NCBI GenBank assembly: GCA_003645455.1
Contig: QNFE01000007.1
Coordinates: 1 to 64,000 of the forward strand
From: Gammaproteobacteria bacterium
Lineage (GTDB): Bacteria > Pseudomonadota > Gammaproteobacteria > QNFE01
Direction of reading: 5' to 3'
Length of the DNA stretch: 64,000 bases
Shown: in pieces, positions 32,000 through 43,345 of the stretch
Position numbering within the stretch: the stretch's first letter is position 1
How the letters are laid out: each line of letters begins with the position of its first letter
The notes under the pieces: generated by a model
Databases searched by the model: none
The model's input: the letters and a program-made list of their open reading frames with translations, nothing else
Told to the model about the DNA's origin: nothing
Translations under genes and position numbers: made by a program

Positions 32000-33832
32000 T
32001 TACATTAATTTTTGTCCTACCATTGATGCTTGCACGGCTTTATTCATTCTTTTTGCCACATAATTTTCACAACTTTTTTCTAAGTTTTTAATTTTTTGCT
32101 GGATGTCTTTTGTATCCTGGCTTAAAGTTGATAGTTGCAATTCATCACACGCTTTGTTTATCTTATCAATTTCTTGTCTTGATAACAGTTGCTTTTTGTC
32201 TTTATTAAGAGCAGACTTTATCGCTTCTAATACTCTTTTTGCTTCAGTTTTTTGCTCCTCCAACATTCTTTTTTCCATATCTAATTTGGCGTTTTTTTGT
32301 GAATCAAGTAACATTTTTTCAATATCATCAGAAGATATTCCGTATGATGGTTTAATCCGAACGCTTATTTTATTTTTTGTATTTATTTCTTCGGCAGATG
32401 CTGTAAGAAGACCATCTGAATCTATTTGTAACATAACCTTAATGCGAGATGCTCCTGCAACCTTAGGACTTATATTGCTTAAAACAAATTTTGCTAATGA
32501 GCGATTGTCTGCCACCATTTCTCGCTCACCTTGTAAAATATGAATGCTCATCGAGGTCTGCCCATCTTTAAATGTGGTAAATTCTTGGGCAATGGAAGTA
32601 GGTATGGTGCTATTTCTTGGAATAATTTTTTCACAAATCCCTCCCATAGTTTCAATGCCAATTGAAAGGGGATTTACATCAAGCAATAACATTGAATTTT
32701 TTTGCTTGTTGCCAATTAAAATATCGGCTTGAATAGCTGCTCCTAAGGCTACAACTTCATCAGGATTGATGTTAACCAAAAGTTTGGTCGCAAAAAAATC
32801 TCCAACAATTTTTCTTACCAAAGGAGAGCGTGTAGAGCCACCCACCATCACAACATCATTTAGTTGTTTGTTATCTATTCCTGAATCTTTCATAGCTTGT
32901 CGGCAAATCTCTATTGTTTTGTTGACTATTGGTCTTGTCATGCTTTCAAATGTTTTTCTGTCCAATTCTATTTTTTTGTTTATGCCAATTTCTTTAAAAT
33001 TTATATTTATTTTTTCTTGTGTGCTTAATGATTCTTTGGTTTTTCTTGCGATTGTTTTTAGGCTTATATTTTTGTTATGTGAGGGCAAATTATGATTAAA
33101 ATAATCTATTAAAATGCTGTCAATATCGTCACCTCCTAAGTTTGTGTCTCCTGCGGTTGCTAAGACTTCAAACACTCCATCGGATAAGTGTAAAATAGAT
33201 ATGTCAAAAGTGCCACCACCGAAATCATAAACTACAAAATATCCTTGTTTTTTTTTGTCTAATCCATATGCTATCGCAGCGGCTGTAGGCTCGTTTAGAA
33301 GCCTTAAAGTATTGATTCCTGCAAGCTTTGCCGCATCTTTTGTGGATAGTCTTTGGGCATCATCAAAATATGCAGGAACTGTAATAACCGCATCTTTAAT
33401 ATCTGTTTGTAAGGCCGCTATTGCTCTGGTTTTTAGGTTAAATAATATATCTGATGCAACCTCTATAACAGATATTTTTCCAGCAGATGTTAAAAACTCA
33501 ACACTATTATTCTTACCTCTGATGATTTTTAAATCGTAATTTTTAATATCATCAAAAGATAAACCCATCATTCTTTTGGATGATGAGATTGTATCCATAG
33601 GATATTTGTGAATTAAATTTACAGCATCATAACCTATAACAGTTTTATCTTTTAGATAGGTTATAACAGATGGCAATAAAGAATTATCGCAGTCGTCTTT
33701 AATTATATTTGGCTTGCCACTTTGGGTTATTGCTACCAAAGAGTGGGTTGTGCCGAGATCTATTCCCATGGCTATTTTATGTTGATGGGCAACTGTTGCC
33801 ATTGTTGGTTCTGCAATTTGTAAAAGCGCCAT
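32000..33832 (-). CDS. hscA: Hsp70-family Fe-S chaperone HscA
   Basis: [38 protein letters not shown]; adjacent hscB. Confidence 0.95.
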   Translation of the reverse strand: MALLQIAEPTMATVAHQHKIAMGIDLGTTHSLVAITQSGKPNIIKDDCDNSLLPSVITYLKDKTVIGYDAVNLIHKYPMDTISSSKRMMGLSFDDIKNYDLKIIRGKNNSVEFLTSAGKISVIEVASDILFNLKTRAIAALQTDIKDAVITVPAYFDDAQRLSTKDAAKLAGINTLRLLNEPTAAAIAYGLDKKKQGYFVVYDFGGGTFDISILHLSDGVFEVLATAGDTNLGGDDIDSILIDYFNHNLPSHNKNISLKTIARKTKESLSTQEKININFKEIGINKKIELDRKTFESMTRPIVNKTIEICRQAMKDSGIDNKQLNDVVMVGGSTRSPLVRKIVGDFFATKLLVNINPDEVVALGAAIQADILIGNKQKNSMLLLDVNPLSIGIETMGGICEKIIPRNSTIPTSIAQEFTTFKDGQTSMSIHILQGEREMVADNRSLAKFVLSNISPKVAGASRIKVMLQIDSDGLLTASAEEINTKNKISVRIKPSYGISSDDIEKMLLDSQKNAKLDMEKRMLEEQKTEAKRVLEAIKSALNKDKKQLLSRQEIDKINKACDELQLSTLSQDTKDIQQKIKNLEKSCENYVAKRMNKAVQASMVGQKLM

Positions 33833-33857
33833 GTTCGTTCCTAAAAATAGTTTTTTA

Positions 33858-34340
33858 TTAGTGTAGTTGTTTTTTTATTTTGTCAATAAATTGCAATTCT
33901 TTAAAAAGAGATAGGGATTTATAATATTCCTTTTTTGCGATTAAAGTGCAAATATTGTTTAAATATTCATCGTATTCTGTATTTATTTTATTTTTAATGG
34001 CATTGATGGTTGTTGCATTTTTTTTGCTCGATGATATTTGGTCTTGTAGAGTTATGTGCTGTGATAAGAATTCAATATCAATTGGATTCTTGTCGTTTTT
34101 AACATCAATTCCTTGTATCTCAAAAATATGATTTATTTTTAAAATCGGTGTGTTTAATGTTTTATAAGCAATGTTTATTAAGGATGAGTTGTGCACAGCT
34201 TTTTGTTTGGTCTCATCTGTTGATGTAGCATAATTATCCGGATGATATTTTTTTTGCAAATCTTGGTATAGTTGTTTTAACTTTATTAAGTCTATATTGC
34301 AGGTAGGTTTCAGATTAAAAATATAAAAATAATTCTCCAT
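33858..34340 (-). CDS. hscB: Co-chaperone HscB
   Basis: J-domain YHPDNY (variant HPD motif context), C-terminal HscB-like helices; adjacent hscA. Confidence 0.9.
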   Translation of the reverse strand: MENYFYIFNLKPTCNIDLIKLKQLYQDLQKKYHPDNYATSTDETKQKAVHNSSLINIAYKTLNTPILKINHIFEIQGIDVKNDKNPIDIEFLSQHITLQDQISSSKKNATTINAIKNKINTEYDEYLNNICTLIAKKEYYKSLSLFKELQFIDKIKKQLH

Positions 34341-34347
34341 ATTGCAA

Positions 34348-36261
34348 TCAATACTTATTGATTGTAATGCTGGTATTATTTTTTAGATAATCAAGCCATA
34401 CTTGGTATTGAGTTTGCCCTGTATTCTTATCCTCTAATTGTGGCTCATCATCATTTTTATTATTGTCAATTTTATTTTTTTTGTTTGCAACTTTGCCGGC
34501 TAACACTAATGCATATTTGTTGTTGTCCAACAGAACAGGGGATGAGATAATTTTTGAAATATCATCAACCACAGTAGGTAAAGAGAATAAACGATCTATT
34601 ATCTGTGAGTTTTCTTTATTATTATTGCGAGATACAAATCCTATTGTTTTGTAATTTATGTTATATTTTTCTTTTAAAAGTTCTAAATTTGAACCCTTTT
34701 CAAGAGTTTTTTTAACTTCATTTGCAATTTTTAATTTCTTATCGTTTTTATAACCATCTTTTATTAAAGTTATAATAATATCTTTTACATCTTTTAAGGG
34801 TTTTGGGTTGGCATCTTGGTAATCTGTGACTCTGAAAACTATTAAATGGTTTGCGGAAACTTCAATAACCTCGGAGTTAATTTTTTCATCAATAGGAGTT
34901 TTATCGAATAATGAATGAGCGATTTTAGGATGTTTGGCTATACTCTTAGATGAATTTTGCTCTATCCAATCAGTCTTTATTATTTTTACATCAATGGCAT
35001 GCGAGGCAGGTTCCAATGTAGTAGGGTTTTCATAACTTGAATTTGCCATTAACTCCGATAAATCATAAAACAAAGAATCAGTTTTAGCTTTAATATATTC
35101 TTTTTTTAATGAATCTTTTGATTCCACAAAACTTTTTTGCTCAGGTTTGTTAATTTTTGATAATTGTATTAGATGCAGGCCAAATTGAGTTTTGATGGGC
35201 TCTGATACCTCTCCTTCTTGCATTGAAAACAGGGCATCTTCAAATGGTTTTACCATCATCCCTTTTTCAATTACACCCAAATCTCCACCAAGCTTAGCCG
35301 AGGCGACATCCTCTGATTTTTTTGTTGCTATGGTTTTAAAATCCTCATTGTTATCCAGTCTTTCTCTGATATCGTTTATTATTTTTGTTTTAGATGTTAT
35401 TATTTTATCTGTGGCATCCTTGGGTATTTTTATTAGGATGTGTGCAGCAACTCTTGACTCCAAACTTATAAGGTCTTGTTTTTGCAAATCATACAATTCT
35501 TTTAATTTTTTATCATCAACTTCAATGTTTTTTGTAATTTTTGTGTTTTTTAACTCCAAGTAATTAACCTTGACTTTTGGCAGGTTTTGGAACTGATCCT
35601 TATTTTTTTTATAGTATTCTATAATTTGCTTTTCGTCCACTGTTGTATCAGTGGTAGTTTTTTCTCCATTTATAGTGTAGTAGTTTAGTTCTCTTTTTTG
35701 ATTTAATAGGTTATTTATTCTATTTTTTTGATGCTCTGTTGTGAATGAAGATTTTGTTATAATATTTTGCATTTGATCCAAAATCATAGCATTGCGTAAC
35801 CTATTTTCAAATTCTGCGATTGAATAACCCTGTGATCTCAGTTGTGCATCATATAACTCCTCATCAAACTTATCATTTTTGTGGAATTGTTTTTGTGACA
35901 GTATGTTGGCAGATAAATTATCATTGGAATAGTATAGTTTATTTTTTGTGCTATATTGCTGTAAAAGCCTGGTATCTATTAGACGATTCAAGGCATCTTT
36001 TTTTAACATTTTAGGGTTATCTAATTGGGATGGTATTTTCCCTCCAAATTGTGATATTAGATTATATCTTTGCTGATTGTAGGCATTATCTAATTCTGTT
36101 GTAGAAATTGTGTCACCATCAATATCTGCTACATAAGAATCTCCGCCACCACCGAGATAAGACTGGATGCCAAATAAAGCAAATGGCACTATAATTACGA
36201 TAACAATGGTGTAGGCCAAAACCTTTGAATTTTTTATACCATCTGATAGGGATTGTAACAT
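34348..36261 (-). CDS. ppiD: Periplasmic folding chaperone PpiD (SurA-like N domain, parvulin PPIase)
   Basis: N-terminal TM, SLESRVAAHILIKIPKD...AKLGGDLGVIEKGMMVKPFEDALFSMQEGEVSEPIKTQFGLHLIQ. Confidence 0.92.
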   Translation of the reverse strand: MLQSLSDGIKNSKVLAYTIVIVIIVPFALFGIQSYLGGGGDSYVADIDGDTISTTELDNAYNQQRYNLISQFGGKIPSQLDNPKMLKKDALNRLIDTRLLQQYSTKNKLYYSNDNLSANILSQKQFHKNDKFDEELYDAQLRSQGYSIAEFENRLRNAMILDQMQNIITKSSFTTEHQKNRINNLLNQKRELNYYTINGEKTTTDTTVDEKQIIEYYKKNKDQFQNLPKVKVNYLELKNTKITKNIEVDDKKLKELYDLQKQDLISLESRVAAHILIKIPKDATDKIITSKTKIINDIRERLDNNEDFKTIATKKSEDVASAKLGGDLGVIEKGMMVKPFEDALFSMQEGEVSEPIKTQFGLHLIQLSKINKPEQKSFVESKDSLKKEYIKAKTDSLFYDLSELMANSSYENPTTLEPASHAIDVKIIKTDWIEQNSSKSIAKHPKIAHSLFDKTPIDEKINSEVIEVSANHLIVFRVTDYQDANPKPLKDVKDIIITLIKDGYKNDKKLKIANEVKKTLEKGSNLELLKEKYNINYKTIGFVSRNNNKENSQIIDRLFSLPTVVDDISKIISSPVLLDNNKYALVLAGKVANKKNKIDNNKNDDEPQLEDKNTGQTQYQVWLDYLKNNTSITINKY

Positions 36262-36288
36262 AAAAATAAATAAAAAATTAAAATAAAA

Positions 36289-36365
36289 TGGCGGAACGGA
36301 CGGGATTCGAACCCGCGACCACTGGCGTGACAGGCCAGTATTCTAACCAACTGAACTACCGTTCC
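36289..36365 (-). tRNA. tRNA-Asp (GTC), encoded CCA
   Basis: Reverse complement GGAACGGTAGTTCAGTTGGTTAGAATACTGGCCTGTCACGCCAGTGGTCGCGGGTTCGAATCCCGTCCGTTCCGCCA. Confidence 0.97.
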
Positions 36366-36374
36366 GTGATAAAA

Positions 36375-36450
36375 TGGTGGGTGCTGCAGGGATCGAACCT
36401 GCGACCCTCGCCTTGTAAGGGCGATGCTCTCCCAGCTGAGCTAAGCACCC
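36375..36450 (-). tRNA. tRNA-Val (TAC), encoded CCA
   Basis: Reverse complement GGGTGCTTAGCTCAGCTGGGAGAGCATCGCCCTTACAAGGCGAGGGTCGCAGGTTCGATCCCTGCAGCACCCACCA. Confidence 0.97.
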
Positions 36451-36509
36451 ATAAAACAACCCAACAAATAAGATTGTTTTATCTGCTGTAATAACAAGTT
36501 TTTAATTTG

Positions 36510-36797
36510 TTATTTGTTGACAGATTCTTTTAAGGCTTTACCAGTTTTAAAGTGTGGTGCTTTGCTGGCCTTAATTTGGATTGATTCACCTGTTTGAGGA
36601 TTTCTTCCTGTGCGTGCTGCACGGTCTTTTACAGAAAAAGTTCCAAAACCTACCAAAGTTACCTTATCTCCTTTTTTAAGTGCATTTGTAATTGCATCTG
36701 TGGTAGCATCCAATGCTCTGGCGGCATCTACTTTACTCAGGTCAGCAGCATCAGCAATTGAAGCCACTAATTCACTCTTTTTTACGACATTTGACAT
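36510..36797 (-). CDS. hupB: DNA-binding protein HU
   Basis: [45 protein letters not shown]. Confidence 0.95.
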   Translation of the reverse strand: MSNVVKKSELVASIADAADLSKVDAARALDATTDAITNALKKGDKVTLVGFGTFSVKDRAARTGRNPQTGESIQIKASKAPHFKTGKALKESVNK

Positions 36798-37005
36798 ATG
36801 TATTATCCTCTAAAATAACCCAAAAAAATAAAAATAATGGGTATATGGTTTAAAAAACCCAAATCCAAATAAAATGGGTCACAACAGAGTTAAGATTAAA
36901 AATATTTTTTTTAATTCTTAACTGAAAACAAAAATGCAAATTATACATTTTTATTTTTTAAAAAGTATAGGTTATTTTTATTTTTTTAAAAAATAACTGT
37001 TTTAA

Positions 37006-37788
37006 TCATCTTGGCGGTGAAATTGCTGACATATTAAAACCACTATCAACAAACATTATCTCGCCTGTTATGCCTGATGATAAATCAGAGCACAAAAAAG
37101 ATGCGGCATTGCCAACCTCTTCAATAGTGATGTTGCGTCGCAAAGGTGCATTTTCTTCTACATGGCTTAATAATAAATGAAAATCTGAAATTCCAGCGGC
37201 GGCTAAGGTGCGCACAGGTCCTGCTGAAATTGCATTTACTCTAATACCTTTTTCACCGAGAGTATATGCTAAATAACGCATATTTGCCTCTAAACTTGCT
37301 TTGGCAACCCCCATTACGTTGTAATGAGGTATGGCTCTGGTAGCACCCAGATATGTCATGGTAACAATAGAACATCCATGTTTCATCAGAGGTTGAGCCT
37401 CACGCACCATAGCGGTTAGACTATAAGAGCTTATATCATGTGCCATGGCAAAGCCCTCTTTGGTTGTGCTATCGACAAAACTGCCATTTAATTGCTCTTT
37501 ATCGGCGAAAGCGATAGAATGCACCAAACCATCTAATCTATCCCATTTTTTTGATAAATCTGTAAATAGTTTTTTAATGTTTTTATCTTTGGATACATCA
37601 CATGGTAAGACAATTTTAACTCCAAAATCAGCTGCCATTTGTTCTATTCTGCCTTTTAATCTTTCGTTTGGGTAGGTAAAGGCTAATTCTGCTCCTTGTT
37701 CGTGCATTTGTGTAGCACAACCCCAAGCAATTGATTTTTTTGAGGCGATGCCAGCAATAAGTATTTTCTTGTTCTTTAAAAAACCCAT
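37006..37788 (-). CDS. fabI: Enoyl-ACP reductase (NADH)
   Basis: MGFLKNKKILIAGIASKKSIAWGCA, SLEANMRYLAYTLGEKGIRVNAISAGPVRTLAA. Confidence 0.95.
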   Translation of the reverse strand: MGFLKNKKILIAGIASKKSIAWGCATQMHEQGAELAFTYPNERLKGRIEQMAADFGVKIVLPCDVSKDKNIKKLFTDLSKKWDRLDGLVHSIAFADKEQLNGSFVDSTTKEGFAMAHDISSYSLTAMVREAQPLMKHGCSIVTMTYLGATRAIPHYNVMGVAKASLEANMRYLAYTLGEKGIRVNAISAGPVRTLAAAGISDFHLLLSHVEENAPLRRNITIEEVGNAASFLCSDLSSGITGEIMFVDSGFNMSAISPPR

Positions 37789-37853
37789 ATTTTGATTCCT
37801 ATGATTTGTTAGAATTTGCAAATTATAAATTATCTTTCTGGAGTTTGCAACAT

Positions 37854-39653
37854 ATGAATATAAAAATTAAAATTACATTTGTTTTTTTTATGCTGTTATA
37901 TAACCTACAATCCTGGTCGCAAGGTGCAATAGCCTTAGGTTATGAACCAAAATATAAAACTGGATTCTCTCATTTTGATTATGTTAATCCTGTGGCCAAA
38001 AAAGGTGGGCATATAAAGTTAAGTTCTTTTGGCAGTTACAACTCTCTTAATCCTTTTTTATTGAAATCTATATCGGCTAATGGGTTGGGCACTCTGATGT
38101 TTGAAAGTCTGCTGACAAAATCATGGGATGAGCCTTTTTCTGCCTATGCATTACTCGCAGAAGATGTTGCTTTATCAGACGATAACTTATCCGTTATTTT
38201 TAAATTAAACCCAAAAGCTAGCTTCAATAATGGTAAAAAACTTGTGGCAGATGATGTTAAATTTTCATTTGATACCATAACATCAGATCAAGCCCATCCC
38301 CAGTATCAGTTATATTATAAAGATATAAAAAAAGCTGTCGTTATTGACAACAAGACAATCAAGTTTGAGTTTAAAAAAGAAAACCCAGAGTTGCATCTTA
38401 TCATAGGTGATATGCCAATTTTTTCAAAAGAATGGTTACAAGGCAATGATTTTAACAAAACTGTCAAAAATAAACCAATTACAACTGGACCGTATTTAAT
38501 TGATAAAATGCAAGAGGGCAAGTATATAACTTACAAAAAAAATCCTAATTACTGGGGAAGAGATTTAAATACTCGCCGTGGGTTTTTTAATTTTGATAAA
38601 ATAACATATAAGTATTACAAAGATTTGACGATAACCTTGGAGGCATTCAAAGCAGGAGAACTTGATTTTATTTTAGAAAATAACTCAAAAAGATGGGCAA
38701 GAGATTACGGAGGTAAAAAATTTAAGACCAAAACACTCATCAAAGAAAAATTAAAACATAAGAATAATGCAGGGATGCAAGGTTTTGTTTTTAATATTCG
38801 CCGTGATATTTTCAAAGATAAAAAAGTTCGCCGTGCTATCGGCTTAGCGCTTGATTTTCAATGGTCTAATAAAAATTTATTTTACGATCAGTATGTCCGT
38901 TGTGATAGTTATTTTTCTAATAGTGAATTAGCAGCTGCCGGCGAACCAAACCCAGAAGAGAGAAAGATTCTAACAGAATTCAAAAATATTTTGCCAGAGG
39001 GAATTTTAGATAGAAAAATTATATTGCCACCTGACACGAATCCACCATCATCATTGCGGAAAAATTTGAAACTTGCTAAAAAATTATTAACAGAGGCAGG
39101 ATGGAGACATAAAGACGGAGTTTTACAAAATAAAACAGGGCAAAAATTACAATTTTCAATTTTGTTAGCACAAAAAGGCTTTGAAAGAATTGTAGCCCCA
39201 TTTGTCGGTAATTTAAAAAAAATAGGTATTCTTGTTGACTATAGAACCATAGACACATCCCTATATCAAAAAAAAATAGAAGAATTTGATTTTGATATGG
39301 TTGTCAAAAGTTATGGACAATCACAATCTCCCGGCAACGAATTGCGTCAATATTTTTCATCAAAATCAGCAGATAAAAAAGGCTCTGCTAATATTATTGG
39401 TATAAAAAATCCGTTGATAGATAAACTGATAGATAAGGTTATTTATAGCAAAAATAGAGCGAGTTTAATCAATGCTACCAAAGCTTTGGATCGGATTCTG
39501 TTAGATGGTTTTTATCTTGTTCCTAATTGGTATACAAATAATCATCGAATAGCATATAAAAATATATTTGACAAACCAGATAAGATGCCACTATACTATC
39601 AAACTGAATCTTACATATTATCAACATGGTGGCACAAGATAATTGATAATTGA
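37854..39653 (+). CDS. Extracellular peptide-binding protein, ABC type (SBP family 5, YejA-like)
   Basis: Signal peptide; YEPKYKTGFSHFDYVNPVAKKGGHIKLSSFGSYNSLNPF; NIRRDIFKDKKVRRAIGLALDF. Confidence 0.88.
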   Translation: MNIKIKITFVFFMLLYNLQSWSQGAIALGYEPKYKTGFSHFDYVNPVAKKGGHIKLSSFGSYNSLNPFLLKSISANGLGTLMFESLLTKSWDEPFSAYALLAEDVALSDDNLSVIFKLNPKASFNNGKKLVADDVKFSFDTITSDQAHPQYQLYYKDIKKAVVIDNKTIKFEFKKENPELHLIIGDMPIFSKEWLQGNDFNKTVKNKPITTGPYLIDKMQEGKYITYKKNPNYWGRDLNTRRGFFNFDKITYKYYKDLTITLEAFKAGELDFILENNSKRWARDYGGKKFKTKTLIKEKLKHKNNAGMQGFVFNIRRDIFKDKKVRRAIGLALDFQWSNKNLFYDQYVRCDSYFSNSELAAAGEPNPEERKILTEFKNILPEGILDRKIILPPDTNPPSSLRKNLKLAKKLLTEAGWRHKDGVLQNKTGQKLQFSILLAQKGFERIVAPFVGNLKKIGILVDYRTIDTSLYQKKIEEFDFDMVVKSYGQSQSPGNELRQYFSSKSADKKGSANIIGIKNPLIDKLIDKVIYSKNRASLINATKALDRILLDGFYLVPNWYTNNHRIAYKNIFDKPDKMPLYYQTESYILSTWWHKIIDN

Positions 39654-39691
39654 TAATTGATAGTTAATGGTTTGATAATTTGGAGCTATAA

Positions 39692-40285
39692 ATGGTAATA
39701 AAACCACAGGATATAAAATTAGATAAGGATGGTTATGTAATAATCACGAATGACAAAAAAAAACCAAAAAAAGAAGAAGAAGAGATTAATAAAGAAATAT
39801 CTGATTTTTTTAAAGGTCTTAGCGACAAAACACCAAAATTATATGCTAACATCAATGAATTTGCTAAGACTTTTGAAAAAAGATCAAATCATTGGCAAGC
39901 TATGATTATTCCTCTGATTGTCATTTTTACCTTATCATCTATATACGGATTTTTTCTTATTTATTCTCTGACAACGAGTATGAATAAAATGACAGACATA
40001 ACAACTTCAATGGCATCCAAAATGTCAATAATATCTCATAAAATGAAGACATTGCCACCTATGGTGCAAAATATGCAGGCTATCAATTCTTCGGTAAGCT
40101 CAATGAATGAAAATATGACTATTATGGATGACAAAATGAAAAATATGATGATAAGCATCAAGAAAATGGATAATTCTACTAAAAACATAGCCTTAAATAA
40201 TAATCTTATGAGTCAAGATGTTGGTAGATTAGGTTATAATATCGGCAAACCTATGCAGCTTTTCAATAGTTTTATGCCATTTTGA
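39692..40285 (+). CDS. Uncharacterised single-TM coiled-coil protein
   Basis: Charged N-term, TM 'MIIPLIVIFTLSSIYGFFLIYSL', Met-rich heptad-like C-term. Confidence 0.6.
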   Translation: MVIKPQDIKLDKDGYVIITNDKKKPKKEEEEINKEISDFFKGLSDKTPKLYANINEFAKTFEKRSNHWQAMIIPLIVIFTLSSIYGFFLIYSLTTSMNKMTDITTSMASKMSIISHKMKTLPPMVQNMQAINSSVSSMNENMTIMDDKMKNMMISIKKMDNSTKNIALNNNLMSQDVGRLGYNIGKPMQLFNSFMPF

Positions 40286-40391
40286 GAGTTTTATAAATTA
40301 CAGGTAATTCTTGCTCTATAAGAGAGGTTTTACCTATAATACCAAGCGAGATTATCCCAATCTCATTTTTTTATTTTTATAGGAATATAAT

Positions 40392-41360
40392 ATGATTAAC
40401 AAGAAAGTATTAGGTGCCATAATAGGTGCATCATTAGTAGCGAGTTCGGCAATCGCTGCTGAAAAGTCATTTGTCACAATCGGCACAGGCGGTGTAACAG
40501 GTGTATATTATCCAACAGGCGGTTCAATCTGTCGTTTAGTGAATAAGGGCAAAAAACAACATGGTGTGCGTTGCTCGGTTGAATCAACCGGTGGCTCTGT
40601 CTATAACATCAATACAATTCGTGCAGGTGAGTTAGATATGGGCGTTGCTCAATCAGACTGGCAGTATCATGCCTATAACGGCACCAGCAAGTTTAAAGAA
40701 AAAGGCGCTTTCAAAGAACTACGAGCTATTTTTTCTGTCCATCCTGAGCCATTCACAGTTGTTGCTCGTAAAGACTCAGGCATTAAAAATTTAGCTGATT
40801 TAAAAGGCAAAAGAGTAAATATCGGTAACCCAGGATCAGGACAACGAGGCACGATGGAAGTTTTAATGAAAGCTATGGGTTGGAGCAAATCTTCATTTAA
40901 ATTAGCCTCTGAGTTAAAATCATCAGAGCAGTCAAAAGCATTATGTGATAACAAAATTGATGCTATGGTTTTTACTGTCGGTCACCCATCAGGCTCTATC
41001 AAAGAGGCAACAACTACCTGCGATAGTGTTTTAGTAAATATCACAGGACCTGAGGTAACTAAGTTAGTCAAAGATAATGATTTTTATCGAACTGCTACAA
41101 TCCCCGGTAAAATGTATCGCGGCACAGATGCCGATACTACAACTTTTGGTGTAGGTGCAACATTTGTAACATCTTCTAAGATACCAGAGAATGTTATTTA
41201 TGCCGTGGTAAAATCAGTCTTTGAAAATTTTGATTCTTTCAAAAAACTGCATCCTGCATTCAATAACTTGAAAAAAGCAGAAATGGTAAAAGACGGCTTG
41301 TCTGCTCCATTACACAAAGGTGCTGCCAAATATTATAAAGAAGCAGGTCTTCTTAAGTAA
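40392..41360 (+). CDS. TAXI-family TRAP transporter solute-binding protein
   Basis: [26 protein letters not shown]...[17 protein letters not shown]. Confidence 0.92.
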   Translation: MINKKVLGAIIGASLVASSAIAAEKSFVTIGTGGVTGVYYPTGGSICRLVNKGKKQHGVRCSVESTGGSVYNINTIRAGELDMGVAQSDWQYHAYNGTSKFKEKGAFKELRAIFSVHPEPFTVVARKDSGIKNLADLKGKRVNIGNPGSGQRGTMEVLMKAMGWSKSSFKLASELKSSEQSKALCDNKIDAMVFTVGHPSGSIKEATTTCDSVLVNITGPEVTKLVKDNDFYRTATIPGKMYRGTDADTTTFGVGATFVTSSKIPENVIYAVVKSVFENFDSFKKLHPAFNNLKKAEMVKDGLSAPLHKGAAKYYKEAGLLK

Positions 41361-41374
41361 TAGCTGTAACAATA

Positions 41375-41413
41375 AAACATCCCGCTCTGCTCTTTATGAG
41401 CGGGTGTTTTTTT
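41375..41413 (+). terminator. Rho-independent terminator
   Basis: cccgctc-tgctctttat-gagcggg followed by tgttttttt. Confidence 0.8.
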
Positions 41414-41474
41414 ACAAATAATTTGTCAATTTTAAATTAAAAGAGACCTTTGTCCGCTAACATCAAAAAAGAAT

Positions 41475-41805
41475 AGATTCGTCATAACGAGGTGGACGAG
41501 AATAATTGAAAATTGAGAATGGATAATTGAGAATTAAAAACTCTATCCTAAATCTAAAAAAACCCCGTCATAACGAGGCGGACGATAATAATTGAAAATT
41601 GAGAATGGATAATTGAGAATTAAAAACTCTATCCTAAATCTAAAAAAACCCCGTCATAACGAGGCGGACGGATAGAGCGATGCAACATCAAGCATTTGAA
41701 CCGCCGCGGTTATCTCTGTTTGGTGTGCACTGAACTTGTAGCAGAGTGTGCGGATAATAACACGAGATTGCCGCACTCCACTGTGCTCCACTCGCAATGA
41801 CGGAG
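41475..41805. repeat. ~90-bp direct duplication plus palindromic CCGTCAT/ATGACGG repeat element
   Basis: gtcataacgagg(t/c)ggacgagaataattgaaaattgagaatggataattgagaattaaaaactctatcctaaatctaaaaaaacccc occurs twice, with minor differences, ahead of the repeat element. Confidence 0.88.
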
Positions 41806-41962
41806 TTTTTTTTATTCTTTTTTGCCTGTTCGCTTGTCAAGATTCTATTATTTTTATTTCATCGGTTGTAAGGTTATAGAATCTATAAATCAAACATCAA
41901 ATAAAAATTAAAAAACAAACTAATCTGTGTTATAATTTTCTTTTTTTTTATAAAATTATATT

Positions 41963-42145
41963 ATGGCAACATTAGTTAAAGAAAGAATAAGTAAAATAGT
42001 AGCAAAACAACCAGCTGATAGCTCTTATGATGAAATATTGCGAGAGTTGGTTTTTGCCAGAATGATAGAAAAAGGATTAGATGATTCAAAAAACAATAGA
42101 ACGACAAAACACGAGGATTTGAAAAAAGAAATTGAGCTGTGGTAA
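41963..42145 (+). CDS. Antitoxin of a ParDE/RelBE-like pair
   Basis: Short ORF overlapping the ParE-like gene. Confidence 0.7.
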   Translation: MATLVKERISKIVAKQPADSSYDEILRELVFARMIEKGLDDSKNNRTTKHEDLKKEIELW

Positions 42146-42444
42146 AAATAGTTTGGACAAATAAAGCGAAATGCTGGTTAAAACATATTTTTGATTATAT
42201 ATCAGTTGACAACCCCACTGCTGCTAAAAAAGTTATATCTGGAATCTATGAACAGGTTGATTTATTAAAAGCATTTCCAGAAATTGGTTTTGTGTTTAAA
42301 AAAAATAACAATCAAGACATTCGGATTATTATGTATGGGCATTATAGAATTGCATATTTGATTAAAGATAAAAATCATATAGATATTTTGGCAATCTTGC
42401 ATGGGAAAATGGATATCAAAGAATATTTGAAAAAAAATGAATGA
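42139..42444 (+). CDS. RelE/ParE-family toxin
   Basis: VKIVWTNKAKCWLKHIFDYISVDNPTAAKKVISGIYEQVDLLKAFPEIG...YRIAYLIKDKNHIDILAILHG. Confidence 0.88.
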   Translation: MVKIVWTNKAKCWLKHIFDYISVDNPTAAKKVISGIYEQVDLLKAFPEIGFVFKKNNNQDIRIIMYGHYRIAYLIKDKNHIDILAILHGKMDIKEYLKKNE

Positions 42445-42832
42445 TGACAGCCACATTGACGAAATAAACAAAAGGGAGTTATACAACACCCAAGCATTTG
42501 ATCGTGCAATTTTGACTCTGTCAAGTTCTGCATTAGGTTTGTCATTAACTTTCTTTAAGTTTGTTGTTCCAGTCGAAAAAGCAATATGCACTAATTTTAT
42601 TTTAGCCTCTTGGATATTGCTACTGATTGCTATTTTAAGCATTTTGCTGACATTTGTAACAGGACAAGTTTCATTGCATTATGCAAGTTTGAATGCTGAC
42701 AAGCAAAAAAAAATTTATGAGACAAAAATTAAATTTTGGACAAAAGTTACATATTGGTTAAGTGCAATAGGTGGCATTACTTTCTTTGTTGCATTAATGT
42801 TTTTAGTGGGTTTTGTGTTTAATAATATATAG
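42437..42832 (+). CDS. Uncharacterised membrane protein
   Basis: Hydrophobic segments around ALGLSLTFFKFVVPV, FILASWILLLIAILSILLTFVTG, VTYWLSAIGGITFFVALMFLVGFVF. Confidence 0.7.
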   Translation: MNDDSHIDEINKRELYNTQAFDRAILTLSSSALGLSLTFFKFVVPVEKAICTNFILASWILLLIAILSILLTFVTGQVSLHYASLNADKQKKIYETKIKFWTKVTYWLSAIGGITFFVALMFLVGFVFNNI

Positions 42833-42842
42833 GAGAAAAATA

Positions 42843-42959
42843 ATGACAAGTAAATCAGAAGGTGCGATACCACCTAAAACATTTGAAGATGGTGCTGTTC
42901 CGCCAAAAACAAGAAAAAAAGAAGCACCAAAACAAAAACCACAAAAGAAGAAAAAATAA
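42843..42959 (+). CDS. 38-aa Pro/Lys-rich small protein
   Basis: MTSKSEGAIPPKTFEDGAVPPKTRKKEAPKQKPQKKKK* with AGGAGA RBS; 10 bp downstream of the membrane protein; absent from the ORF track (below length cutoff). Confidence 0.6.
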   Translation: MTSKSEGAIPPKTFEDGAVPPKTRKKEAPKQKPQKKKK

Positions 42960-42977
42960 TTTACAAAATACTAAAAT

Positions 42978-43160
42978 TGGAAGTGGGACTTTAGTCCCGC
43001 CAAATAAAAAATTTACTATTTAAAAGCACTAAATGTTGATAAAACGAAATCTACAAAAATAAAGTGTTTTATCTTGTGGCTTCAAACAGAATAACAAAAA
43101 AATACCAATATTTGTGGTTTCGTTCGGCGGGACTGAAGTCCCACTTCCAATGGTTTCCGT
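42978..43160. repeat. Inverted pair of 'ttggaagtgggact(tt/ga)agtccc' hairpin repeats
   Basis: ttggaagtgggactttagtcccgcc ... ggcgggactgaagtcccacttccaa. Confidence 0.85.
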
Positions 43161-43246
43161 TTCTGTTGATGAGATTGCTTCGCTACCGCTCGCAATGACG
43201 GAGTTTTTTTATTTTTTTTGTATTCTTTTTTTTGCCTATCCGCTTG

Positions 43247-43345
43247 TCAAGATTCTATTATTTTTATCTCGCAGGTTGTGAGGTTATAGAGTTTATAAAC
43301 CAAAGTATCGATTTGTTTGTCGATTGCATCTATTTTTTGTTTTCT
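43247..43345 (-). pseudogene. Duplicated 3' end of the downstream RM gene
   Basis: gtcaagattctattatttttat...aaaccaaagtatcgatttgtttgtcgattgcatctattttttgtttt, near-identical to 43508-43605. Confidence 0.88.
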
